Source: Leptolinea sp964420995
Lineage (GTDB): Bacteria > Chloroflexota > Anaerolineae > Anaerolineales > Anaerolineaceae
Assembly (NCBI GenBank): GCA_964420995.1
Contig: CAYQUX010000019.1
Coordinates: 1 to 64,000 of the forward strand
Length of the DNA: 64,000 bases
Reading direction: 5' to 3'
Below are positions 34,634-41,904 of the stretch, one piece after another (the first letter of the stretch is position 1; the number at the start of each line of letters is the position of its first letter). Below the pieces are notes generated by a model. It searched no databases, was not told the origin of the DNA, and was given only the letters and a program-made list of their open reading frames with translations. The translations under genes and the position numbers were made by a program.

Positions 34634-36148
34634 TTAGCACCCTCGCCCACGCCACTCACATAATGGAGTGGGCGAGGGGATAAGATACATGATCGTAAGC
34701 CGGTCGTTTTTGTAAATCTCCTTTTGTGATTCTTTAAGAACCAGCTTAACCCGTACCAATTGTTTATCCTTCAACTGGGGAACATCGCAAAATATTCTTT
34801 CCGGGTGGTCTTTGTATTTAACTAAGCAGGGATATTCTTTGCCATCGATTAATGCGACGATTTCCGGGTAATCTCCAATATCCAGCATGCGGAATACCAG
34901 ACTGAAAATCTTTCCTGTAAGATCATAGGTGGAGATTAGTTCCACCCGGGAAAAATTCAATGTAGGTTTCGGGGTGGCCTCTTTTGTCGGAGTCCCTGTA
35001 GGAAAAATGATTTCCCCGCTCGCAATAGCTGAATACGGAGATAATGTAGGTGCGTTTGCCACGTACTCAGCAACACCTTCCGTTTTGATGGCCGCAATGG
35101 TTGCCTCGTTCAATGCTTTGTTTATTTGTATCTCTCGGGCGGTTGTTGTGGGGTGAGACCCGGTGTCTATTTTGATGGAATTAAGGATTTTGCCTTCAGC
35201 CCACAGACAGAATCCCGAAATGATGATGAAGCCGGCGGCGGCAAATAACAGGCTCTTTTTTCTGTTAGAGGATTTTTTTATTACCTGAGGTGTGGCGGGA
35301 GAGGTGTTTTCTGATGATCTCAACCCGCTCCGTAGTTCCTGCATGGCGCGATATCCATTCCAGGGACGATCCCCGGCTTTCTCGGAAAGCATGCGCCCGA
35401 CAAGGTCATTCAACCATACCGGCACGGTTGGATTGAGACTCATCAATCGTGTTCCGGGTTCCAGTGATTTGTAATTGCGGCCGGTCAACATCTCAAAGAT
35501 CAACAGTCCCAGGGTGTAGATATCCGACGCGGGGCGCAAGTAGGCGCCTGTGGTCTCCTGCTCCGGGCTCATATAAGCCGGTGTGCCGGGATGCGTTTTG
35601 GCCACGCTGAGCTGCGAGCGCATGCTGGCGCCGCCCGGAACCTGCGCCAGTCCCAGGTCAGCTACTTTCGCTTTACCCTGAGCGTCAAACAGAATGTTTG
35701 AAGGTTTCAGGTCGCGATGGATGATATCTTTTCCGTGCAGGGCAGCGAGGCCTTCGGCGACATCAATGGCAATCTTGACGGTTTCTTCAACGCTAAAGGC
35801 TGTACCGTTTTCGGCCGCCTGTTCCATGCGTTGCTTTAAATTCCCGCCCGGCGCGTACTCCATGATCAGATAGAGAATCTTTTTCTCTTCCTGGAAGTCA
35901 TACACCCTGATCAGATAGGGGTTATCAAACCATTCCATCAGTTGCGATTCCTGGCGGAAGCGGTTGCGGTAATCATTGTAGTCAGAACTGCCAATACCCG
36001 ATTCGTCGTGCTGTAAGACCTTGATGGCGCGTTTGCCATTCAACTCTGTATGGGTGGCCAGATATACTTCCCCAAATGTCCCCAACCCGATACTTTTTTC
36101 AATACGGTAATACTTAAGAATTACATCGTTTTCATTGAAATTTTTCAT
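34634..36148 (-). CDS. Transmembrane Ser/Thr protein kinase (DLG subgroup)
   Basis: This is a 504-residue kinase. The catalytic domain (~10-275) has GLGTFGEVYLA, KRAIKVL, HRDLKPSN and VADLGLAQVPGG, where the metal-binding motif reads DLG instead of DFG. A membrane helix (~303-320) and an extracytoplasmic region with a Thr/Pro linker and a small beta domain follow. The start MKNFNENDVILKYYRIEKS is shared with the kinases at 52024, 54353, 60306 and 63356, so all are paralogues, but this one lacks their sugar-binding domain. The last residues CEWRGRGC are encoded by one arm of a perfect hairpin (34640-34678). Confidence 0.9.
   Translation of the reverse strand: MKNFNENDVILKYYRIEKSIGLGTFGEVYLATHTELNGKRAIKVLQHDESGIGSSDYNDYRNRFRQESQLMEWFDNPYLIRVYDFQEEKKILYLIMEYAPGGNLKQRMEQAAENGTAFSVEETVKIAIDVAEGLAALHGKDIIHRDLKPSNILFDAQGKAKVADLGLAQVPGGASMRSQLSVAKTHPGTPAYMSPEQETTGAYLRPASDIYTLGLLIFEMLTGRNYKSLEPGTRLMSLNPTVPVWLNDLVGRMLSEKAGDRPWNGYRAMQELRSGLRSSENTSPATPQVIKKSSNRKKSLLFAAAGFIIISGFCLWAEGKILNSIKIDTGSHPTTTAREIQINKALNEATIAAIKTEGVAEYVANAPTLSPYSAIASGEIIFPTGTPTKEATPKPTLNFSRVELISTYDLTGKIFSLVFRMLDIGDYPEIVALIDGKEYPCLVKYKDHPERIFCDVPQLKDKQLVRVKLVLKESQKEIYKNDRLTIMYLIPSPTPLCEWRGRGC
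34640..34678. repeat. Inverted repeat covering the kinase stop region
   Basis: CCCTCGCCCAC (34640-34650) and GTGGGCGAGGG (34668-34678) form an 11-bp perfect stem around 17 nt that can itself pair partly (CCACTC/GAGTGG). It encodes the last ~14 residues of the kinase. No T-tract follows on either strand, so it is a palindromic element or RNA-stability hairpin rather than a clear terminator. Confidence 0.6.
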
Positions 36149-36200
36149 TACTATCCCCGGTTAATAAAAATCCATGGAAGGATATTATACCCAAACTGGT

Positions 36201-38219
36201 TTAAGACTCGTTTGTAATCTCTATCTCACTCATTACCATGTCTCCCACCTCCACACGGATGGGTTCATCTTTGAAACCTTTCAGCTTGATCTTCCCCTTG
36301 ACCATGTCGCCGGCTTTTATGGTGATTGGCGCGGGTGTGGCCAGTATTTTCCCGGTGAAGAAATGCCGGAAGGGTTCTCCGCGTTCTTTTCGATCCACAC
36401 ATTCAACGCACACATCCAATTGGTTCTCCAACCGGGTGGGGGTGATGTTCATGGTAAGGTGCCACCAGCGGTTGGCAGGAATTTCCTGCTGCGGGTCGGC
36501 TGAGAAATGCACGGAATGCAGCAGGGTGCCGCCCACATGTACATCAATGTTGCGCGCCGGGGCGCGGCCGGTATTCTTGATGCGCAGGGTGATTTCACCG
36601 CTTTCATGCTGGATTAAGGTCGGGTTGGTAGCCAGTTCCAGGCACAGATAGGGCAAAGGTGACAGCGCTCCCGCCCTGTTGCGCATTTTTTCCGCCGCTT
36701 CCGACTGATTATCCTGGTCCAGTACGTCCGCCGCGAGCAGGCAGTAGAAAGCCGCCCGACCGGGATCGCGGATACTCCATATCTGTGAAGCCTTCTCGTA
36801 ACCATCCGCGGCGCGCTGGCGTTCTCCCACGCCCTGCCACAGGCGGGCGCCCCATTCAGGTTCATACTCCCGCTCCCAATTCTCGTTCGCTTTTTCGAGA
36901 AGAGAAATTCGTTTATCTATGTCCAGGCTCCATTGCGCCTGCAGGACATATTGTTCGGCGGCATCCCGCGGTTGATTATGGGCATCGAGCATTTGCGCCG
37001 CCCACATATGCTGTCCGCCATGGAAGGGCATGCTCCATAAACGCCCGCCGGGTTCGCCAATGGGATTGGTGCTGCGCGTAGAGAATAGCACCCGGTCATT
37101 GTGCCTGAGCAGGTTCCCACAAATGGACCAGTGCATGCTGGAAGATTCACCGTACTGCCAGATGATCTCCCCGGAGTCAATGTTCAAACCGTACGTTTGA
37201 CCGTGAGAATCTCCGCAAATCAGCAGTGCGTCATTCCAGATGAGCGGACGAACCATCACCGTGCCGCCCAGGTTGGTTTGCCACTCAATTTCGCCGGTTT
37301 GCCGGTTCAGGCAGCGCATTTGATGATCTCCCGCGCCAAAGAACAGGTGGTTGCCAGATAGCGCGAGTCCACCCAGGCGAATGACGGAATTTTTTGAATT
37401 GACTCCTTCGAATGTCCAGGCGATCTTCCCGGTTGAATCGACCGCATAAAGATGACCATGGTCATCGCTGGTATACAGCAGGGAACCACCGGGAACCAGA
37501 AGGTCTGTGAGATAAACGTGATCGCTGGCGGTAAATATGGAGGAGTAGTTTTTCCCCTGTATCCGCAGAACCTGACCGGGACGTGTTCCCGTGGCCAGAT
37601 AAAACGTATTGTTATTATGAATCAAAAATTTCTGTGGGGGATTTAGACGGGGAGTGGTATCCCAGTGGCAGATGGATCCGCCCTTTCGACCGGCTGGATT
37701 GATGCTGACAATAGAGCCATCGCTAACAGCGCAGTAGGCCCACTCTGTGTTGAATGAAACAATCTTGGGCGTGACCGGGTAGGGGAAATCGTACGACCAG
37801 GCCAGTTCAAAATCCCTGTTGAATACCAGCATGCGGGCCGGATCCGGCGCGCGCCGCCCGGTTAACTGAAGAATCCAATCGCCGAAAATGACTGGTGAGC
37901 CGATGGCCGGTCGGTCAAGGGGGAATTTCCAGATCGTCTCCTGCGTATCGGTATCCAGACACATCAATCCGCCCTCGGGAAGACCGATGGTGACTTCGTC
38001 GCTGTACCGGTTCCACGCGGCCAATACCCTGGTACTTCCCATCTCAGTCAACCCGACCGGTTTGCCGGGAAGGTTGACTTGCCAATCAGGGGTGAGCGGC
38101 GGCTTGATCAGGCGACGTTTTTCGCGCGCTGTGCCGCAGATCGGGCAGGCGGGCGCGGCCGGAGGATAATATGACAGACAATTTGTGCAAAAAAGGGAAG
38201 GAATGGATTTCTCGGTCAT
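36201..38219 (-). CDS. Zinc-ribbon, beta-propeller and TPR-like protein
   Basis: This 672-residue protein begins with a zinc ribbon (CTNCLSYYPPAAPACPICG, residues ~11-29). A PQQ-like beta-propeller of about seven blades follows (~45-410; repeats such as LYAVDSTGKIAWTFEG and RCLNRQTGEIEWQTNL), then helical TPR-like repeats (~420-520) and a CARDB-like Ig domain (~530-615). No signal peptide is present, so it is probably cytoplasmic and a protein-interaction scaffold. It is a paralogue of the product of 41905-44634 across the divergent promoter region. No convincing ribosome site precedes the ATG. Confidence 0.85.
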   Translation of the reverse strand: MTEKSIPSLFCTNCLSYYPPAAPACPICGTAREKRRLIKPPLTPDWQVNLPGKPVGLTEMGSTRVLAAWNRYSDEVTIGLPEGGLMCLDTDTQETIWKFPLDRPAIGSPVIFGDWILQLTGRRAPDPARMLVFNRDFELAWSYDFPYPVTPKIVSFNTEWAYCAVSDGSIVSINPAGRKGGSICHWDTTPRLNPPQKFLIHNNNTFYLATGTRPGQVLRIQGKNYSSIFTASDHVYLTDLLVPGGSLLYTSDDHGHLYAVDSTGKIAWTFEGVNSKNSVIRLGGLALSGNHLFFGAGDHQMRCLNRQTGEIEWQTNLGGTVMVRPLIWNDALLICGDSHGQTYGLNIDSGEIIWQYGESSSMHWSICGNLLRHNDRVLFSTRSTNPIGEPGGRLWSMPFHGGQHMWAAQMLDAHNQPRDAAEQYVLQAQWSLDIDKRISLLEKANENWEREYEPEWGARLWQGVGERQRAADGYEKASQIWSIRDPGRAAFYCLLAADVLDQDNQSEAAEKMRNRAGALSPLPYLCLELATNPTLIQHESGEITLRIKNTGRAPARNIDVHVGGTLLHSVHFSADPQQEIPANRWWHLTMNITPTRLENQLDVCVECVDRKERGEPFRHFFTGKILATPAPITIKAGDMVKGKIKLKGFKDEPIRVEVGDMVMSEIEITNES

Positions 38220-38460
38220 GGTTCAACGTCACTTTATCGCGGGGATTCGGATGGGCGGAAAGGATTACCTGTGTTGAACGACGCTCTGCCGGGCTGTGTG
38301 AGTACGTTGTTGTTCAAGCTGGAGCCCGGATTATCCTGATTTGGATGGAAAAAATGTACAAATATTTCAATAATTGTAAACATAATCAGGATAACTGGCA
38401 ACCAGCGGACTGAATTTGTTGCCTGCCAACACTGAAATTATTATACACAACTTGTCCAAT

Positions 38461-38474
38461 GTACACAATAGTAC
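38461..38474. promoter_or_regulatory. Operator-like inverted repeat, upstream copy
   Basis: GTAC-ACAATA-GTAC, flanked by T and A to give TGTAC...GTACA, lies 11 bp before the -35 box of the regulator gene. It has the same arms and spacing as the copy at 38505. Confidence 0.62.
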
Positions 38475-38484
38475 AAATTATCAC

Positions 38485-38513
38485 TTGACAAGGTGATTAA
38501 AATTATGTACTAT
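38485..38513 (+). promoter_or_regulatory. Sigma-70 promoter of the ESCRT-like operon
   Basis: TTGACA (38485-38490) matches consensus and TACTAT (38508-38513) is a good -10 box, with the optimal 17-bp spacer. Transcription would begin near 38520, about 30 nt before the ATG at 38551. Confidence 0.82.
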
Positions 38514-38522
38514 TTTGTACAT
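38505..38522. promoter_or_regulatory. Operator-like inverted repeat over the -10 box
   Basis: ATGTAC-TATTTT-GTACAT is a perfect 6-6-6 inverted repeat covering the -10 box and start site. With the matching copy at 38461 it suggests tight repression, possibly by the helix-turn-helix protein encoded next. Confidence 0.7.
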
Positions 38523-38550
38523 AAGGGGTTCGCAACTGAATGAGGTGTTA

Positions 38551-39786
38551 ATGAGCGATCCAAAGTCTGATCCTGAATACTTGAAAATTGGTGAAGCCGC
38601 CCGTTTCCTGGGTGTTAATCCGCGGACGATCTACCGGCGAGTCTGGAGCGGTGAACTACCGGCTGCTCGAATAGGCGGTTTGTATTTCATTCGCAAATCA
38701 GATCTCCAGGCACTTTTATCACAACGCCAGCCTGAAACACCCGAAGAAACAGCATTGAACGCGGAACCCTTGAAGTGTTCCCTGTGTTACCGTTTGCTTT
38801 CCAGTGATAGTCTGATCGGCGAAGTGTGCAGCGCGGATGGATGTCAGGAGATCATCTGTGTGGACTGTGTGTCCAAAGGATTTCATTACTGTTCGCGGCA
38901 TTTGCCATCCCTTGAACAACGTCTGGCGGAAGCGGAACAGCGCTACCGCAATGGTCAAATCTCCATGCTGGTCAGGGCCAGTTCGGCTCGGTTGCGTGAG
39001 CTTAATTTCCTCAACCGCCTGCGCACCCGCCTGCAATCCATGAATTCTCTCCTGCACCCTGTGACCGGAGAAGTGATTGATGTGCCCGATTGGTCGGCTA
39101 TTCTTGAACAGGGAGACAGCCGCGCCGAGGTGATGCACCTGCTCGGGAAAGTGGTCATCGGTACCGATACGCTTTCCAGAACGCCGCTCAATACCTGGCT
39201 GACGGGAAGCCCCGCGCTGCCCAAAGGCGCCAGGGGGGTGCCGGTGCGCATCGAGATGCGTGTTCTCAGCCGGCTGACTGAAATGGTACAGAATGGCTAC
39301 GACAGCCGCCCCATGAAGGAGGAAGACCTTGTTCCCCTGCTGACGCGCTATTCAGACGAAACACGCCAGGATATGGAAGTACGGCTGATCGTGCTGGCTT
39401 CCGTGACCGGTTGGGACGAAACCGCCCGCATGGTGGTACAGGGATTGGCCGGAGAAAAGGTCCGGCTGCCCTTTGCTCAACGCTCTATGATGCTCTATCT
39501 TTTTGACCTTGAAAAAGGCGACCTGATCTTTAACACGCAGGATGAACGCACCCGGCGGTACGCGGAATTGTTTGTTCCCACCCTGCCCACGGAAGAACTG
39601 GATGAGGTCAAAGTGGCGATTGAAAAAGAGATGGTGGTGTACGATAGTCTCACCCTTGAAAATGCCGTGCAGGATCTGTCGTATTCCCGTTCTCAAATTG
39701 AAATGGCTTTTGAACGCCTGGCTTCCACCGGGCGCTATACCCTGGTCCAGCTTCCCAATCTGGGGCTGACCATCGCACGCAAATAA
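38551..39786 (+). CDS. Helix-turn-helix (excisionase/MerR-like) protein with zinc cluster
   Basis: This 411-residue protein starts with a helix-turn-helix of the excisionase/MerR type (YLKIGEAARFLGVNPRTIYR, then RRVWSGELPAARIGG; residues ~10-55). A zinc-binding cluster follows, with cysteines and histidines spaced as in RING/B-box-like or cross-brace folds (CSLCYRLL, CSADGCQEIICVDCVSKGFHYCSRH; ~82-125). A long helical region (~130-411) of unknown fold completes it. GAGG precedes the ATG. As first gene of the operon, just behind a palindrome-covered promoter, it is a good candidate for the local regulator; the role of the helical part is unknown. Confidence 0.8.
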   Translation: MSDPKSDPEYLKIGEAARFLGVNPRTIYRRVWSGELPAARIGGLYFIRKSDLQALLSQRQPETPEETALNAEPLKCSLCYRLLSSDSLIGEVCSADGCQEIICVDCVSKGFHYCSRHLPSLEQRLAEAEQRYRNGQISMLVRASSARLRELNFLNRLRTRLQSMNSLLHPVTGEVIDVPDWSAILEQGDSRAEVMHLLGKVVIGTDTLSRTPLNTWLTGSPALPKGARGVPVRIEMRVLSRLTEMVQNGYDSRPMKEEDLVPLLTRYSDETRQDMEVRLIVLASVTGWDETARMVVQGLAGEKVRLPFAQRSMMLYLFDLEKGDLIFNTQDERTRRYAELFVPTLPTEELDEVKVAIEKEMVVYDSLTLENAVQDLSYSRSQIEMAFERLASTGRYTLVQLPNLGLTIARK

Positions 39787-39807
39787 AACCTTCTGGAGGA
39801 AATGGAC

Positions 39808-40503
39808 ATGGTTGAGAGAAAGACGATTGTTGATTTTGGACTGAACGTGCTGCGCGACCTGTTGAACAACACAGGGAAATCACAACCCGCGCCTGAAGCC
39901 GTAAAGAAGATGAAGCTGGAAGAAATTCCTCTTGATACCCTGAAGAAGGAAAGAACCATCCTGGAACAGGAAGAAAAGAAAACACTCACCCGTCTGCGCG
40001 AATTGGAAGCCCGCAAACGCCAGTTGTTCAGCGAAGGTGTGCAGGGAAACATCAGCGATCGTGAGCAGACTGTTCTGGCCCGCAAGATCAAAGAGATGGA
40101 TTCGGAGGTTGCCGGGTTGGACACCGTCCTTCAGGTCCTGTCCAAACAAATGCGCGTGCTTACCGGTCTTGTTCAGGTCAAAGAACGCTCACTTCTTCTC
40201 TCACCCAACAGCAGCACCATCCTTTCCCAGTTGAACATGGATGATGTGCTTACTTACGTGAACATGGCCAGTGCGGACGGTGAATTCCAGATCAACAAGT
40301 TCGATGACCTGTTGCGTGCCATGGATATGAACAATTCCATCGCTCCGGAATTCAAGGAAGAAGCCGATGTTCTGGAGATCAAGAAAGCCATGCAGCGCGC
40401 CCGTGAAGCCGGGGAACATATGGAAGAAAAGATTGATGAAGAGTTGAAATCTCTTCAAGAGAAAAAAGCCCAATCCGGGTTGGAAAACAACTTAACCGAC
40501 TGA
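39808..40503 (+). CDS. ESCRT-III (Snf7/CdvB)-like coiled-coil protein, candidate
   Basis: This 231-residue, almost wholly helical protein has a basic first half and an acidic last third. Two long helices with a short turn between them (about residues 45-80 and 85-130) could form the ESCRT-III hairpin. Shorter helices follow, including INKFDDLLRAMDM and EADVLEIKKAMQRA, which resemble the helix 4-5 region of Snf7/CdvB. The C-terminal acidic helix KIDEELKSLQEKK could serve as an MIT-binding tail. The size fits ESCRT-III proteins, which polymerise on membranes. The assignment rests on this pattern and on the next gene, a Vps4-type ATPase with an MIT-like domain. I chose the ATG at 39808 because GGAGG lies 8 nt upstream. 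Confidence 0.62.
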   Translation: MVERKTIVDFGLNVLRDLLNNTGKSQPAPEAVKKMKLEEIPLDTLKKERTILEQEEKKTLTRLRELEARKRQLFSEGVQGNISDREQTVLARKIKEMDSEVAGLDTVLQVLSKQMRVLTGLVQVKERSLLLSPNSSTILSQLNMDDVLTYVNMASADGEFQINKFDDLLRAMDMNNSIAPEFKEEADVLEIKKAMQRAREAGEHMEEKIDEELKSLQEKKAQSGLENNLTD

Positions 40504-40540
40504 AACCCGGTAATTACTCTGTGATATTTAAGGGGACTCT

Positions 40541-41734
40541 ATGCCCGTAGACCTTGGAGACATGGCATTCGCTGAATACAAACGCGCGCTAAAGAGGGCG
40601 GAGGATGCGCAGCGCAAAGGCGCGACCATTGAGGCGGCGTCATCATTCCGGCAATGCGCAGAACTGTACCGCCAGTACGCCAACGCAAGCGGTGATCCGG
40701 CGACAAAGCAACAACGCCTCAAGAAGGTGCAATTTCTTCTGGACAGGGCGAAGTCTCTTGACCCCATGCCGGCCAACCAGAAACCCGCCTCACCGCGGCA
40801 GACAACCGCGCCGATATCCACTGAGGCGGCAAACGCGGATGATTATGAAAGTGAAGTAATGAATCTCGTCCAGAAAACGAGTATTCGCTGGGACGAAATC
40901 GGCGGTCTGGAGGATACCAAGAACGCCATCAAATCCGCTTACGGTCTTGCGTTAGCCAAAAAACCGCAAGGTGTTCAGATCAGCGGATGGCGCAATGTGC
41001 TCCTGTTTGGCCCTCCGGGAACCGGTAAGACACTGCTGGCGGCTGCCACAGCGGGCAGTCTGGATGCCACCTTCTTTAATGTCAAGGTCAGTAATGTGCT
41101 TTCCAAATACTTTGGTGAAAGCAGCAAGCTGGTAAGCGCCCTTTATGCCGCCGCACGCAGGCACAGCCCGGCTGTCATCTTTCTGGATGAGTTTGAATCC
41201 CTCACCCCGCCGCGCGGTTCAGGGGAAAGCGGCGCGGAAAGGCGCATCGTCAGCACTCTGCTCGCTGAATTGGATGGTCTGGCGACTAAAGAGGACGAGA
41301 GTTTCATCCTTACCATGGGCGCCACGAATGTGCCCTGGCTGCTTGATTCGGCCATCCTGAGTCGCTTTCAACGCCGCATCTATGTCCCATTGCCGGATGA
41401 CGCCGCGCGCGAAGCCATCCTGAACATCCACCTGACCCGGCAGGGGCACAAGACCGATCAACCGATCAGTGAATGGGTGCGGCAGACCGGCGGGTATTCC
41501 GGCCGGGAGATCGAACAGATCTGCCAGACAGCCATTGGGCAGATGACTCAGCGCACCAACCCGAATTTGCTGGACCTGGTGGATAAAGGGCAGGCTGCAG
41601 TGCGCGATTATGAGATCAAGGTGGAGCCGCTGAGGGCCGATGACCTGCAGGCCGCATTAAAGCAAATCCACCCTGTGGCCAACGCTGACATGCTGCGCCG
41701 CTATGATGACTGGACGCGCAAGGCGGATGATTGA
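40541..41734 (+). CDS. Vps4/CdvC-type AAA ATPase with N-terminal MIT-like domain
   Basis: This 397-residue ATPase has an N-terminal three-helix MIT-like domain (~5-75; FAEYKRALKRAEDAQRKG, FLLDRAKSL). A Pro-rich linker and a single AAA domain of the meiotic clade (Vps4/katanin/spastin) follow. Visible elements are Walker A GPPGTGKT (157-164), pore loop KYFGESSKLV, Walker B VIFLDEFESL (D216, E217), pore loop 2 GSGESGAERRI, sensor GATNVPWLLDSAI (~260-272) and SRFQRRIYVPLPD with arginine fingers. The last phrase is nearly that of eukaryotic Vps4. Vps4 proteins use ATP to pull ESCRT-III subunits out of membrane filaments. The gene lies 37 nt after the ESCRT-III-like gene. Confidence 0.88.
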   Translation: MPVDLGDMAFAEYKRALKRAEDAQRKGATIEAASSFRQCAELYRQYANASGDPATKQQRLKKVQFLLDRAKSLDPMPANQKPASPRQTTAPISTEAANADDYESEVMNLVQKTSIRWDEIGGLEDTKNAIKSAYGLALAKKPQGVQISGWRNVLLFGPPGTGKTLLAAATAGSLDATFFNVKVSNVLSKYFGESSKLVSALYAAARRHSPAVIFLDEFESLTPPRGSGESGAERRIVSTLLAELDGLATKEDESFILTMGATNVPWLLDSAILSRFQRRIYVPLPDDAAREAILNIHLTRQGHKTDQPISEWVRQTGGYSGREIEQICQTAIGQMTQRTNPNLLDLVDKGQAAVRDYEIKVEPLRADDLQAALKQIHPVANADMLRRYDDWTRKADD

Positions 41735-41904
41735 TAATTACCCGGCATTATCGGGTACTTAAAAGGAAGCCAGAGAGAGTTTCGCATGGATGCAAATGGT
41801 ACGAAAGTGTACAGGCAACAATTCGGACATACAGGGATATTACCAGGTAGGGTATACCCTGTTCGTACTAACCGATTAATTCTTGATAAATAGGAAAATC
41901 ACCG

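Larger units (their letters stand above)
38220..38550. other. Divergent control region of the ESCRT-like locus
   Basis: This 331-nt AT-rich spacer lies between the propeller gene (minus) and the regulator gene (plus). It contains a plus-strand promoter, two GTAC-N6-GTAC inverted repeats and a further TGTACA site at 38355-38360. No gene was found in it. Confidence 0.7.

Noticed and set aside
38551..39786. Prophage excisionase
   Set aside because: The HTH resembles excisionase types, but no integrase, phage structural genes or attachment repeats were seen, and the protein is far longer than an excisionase.
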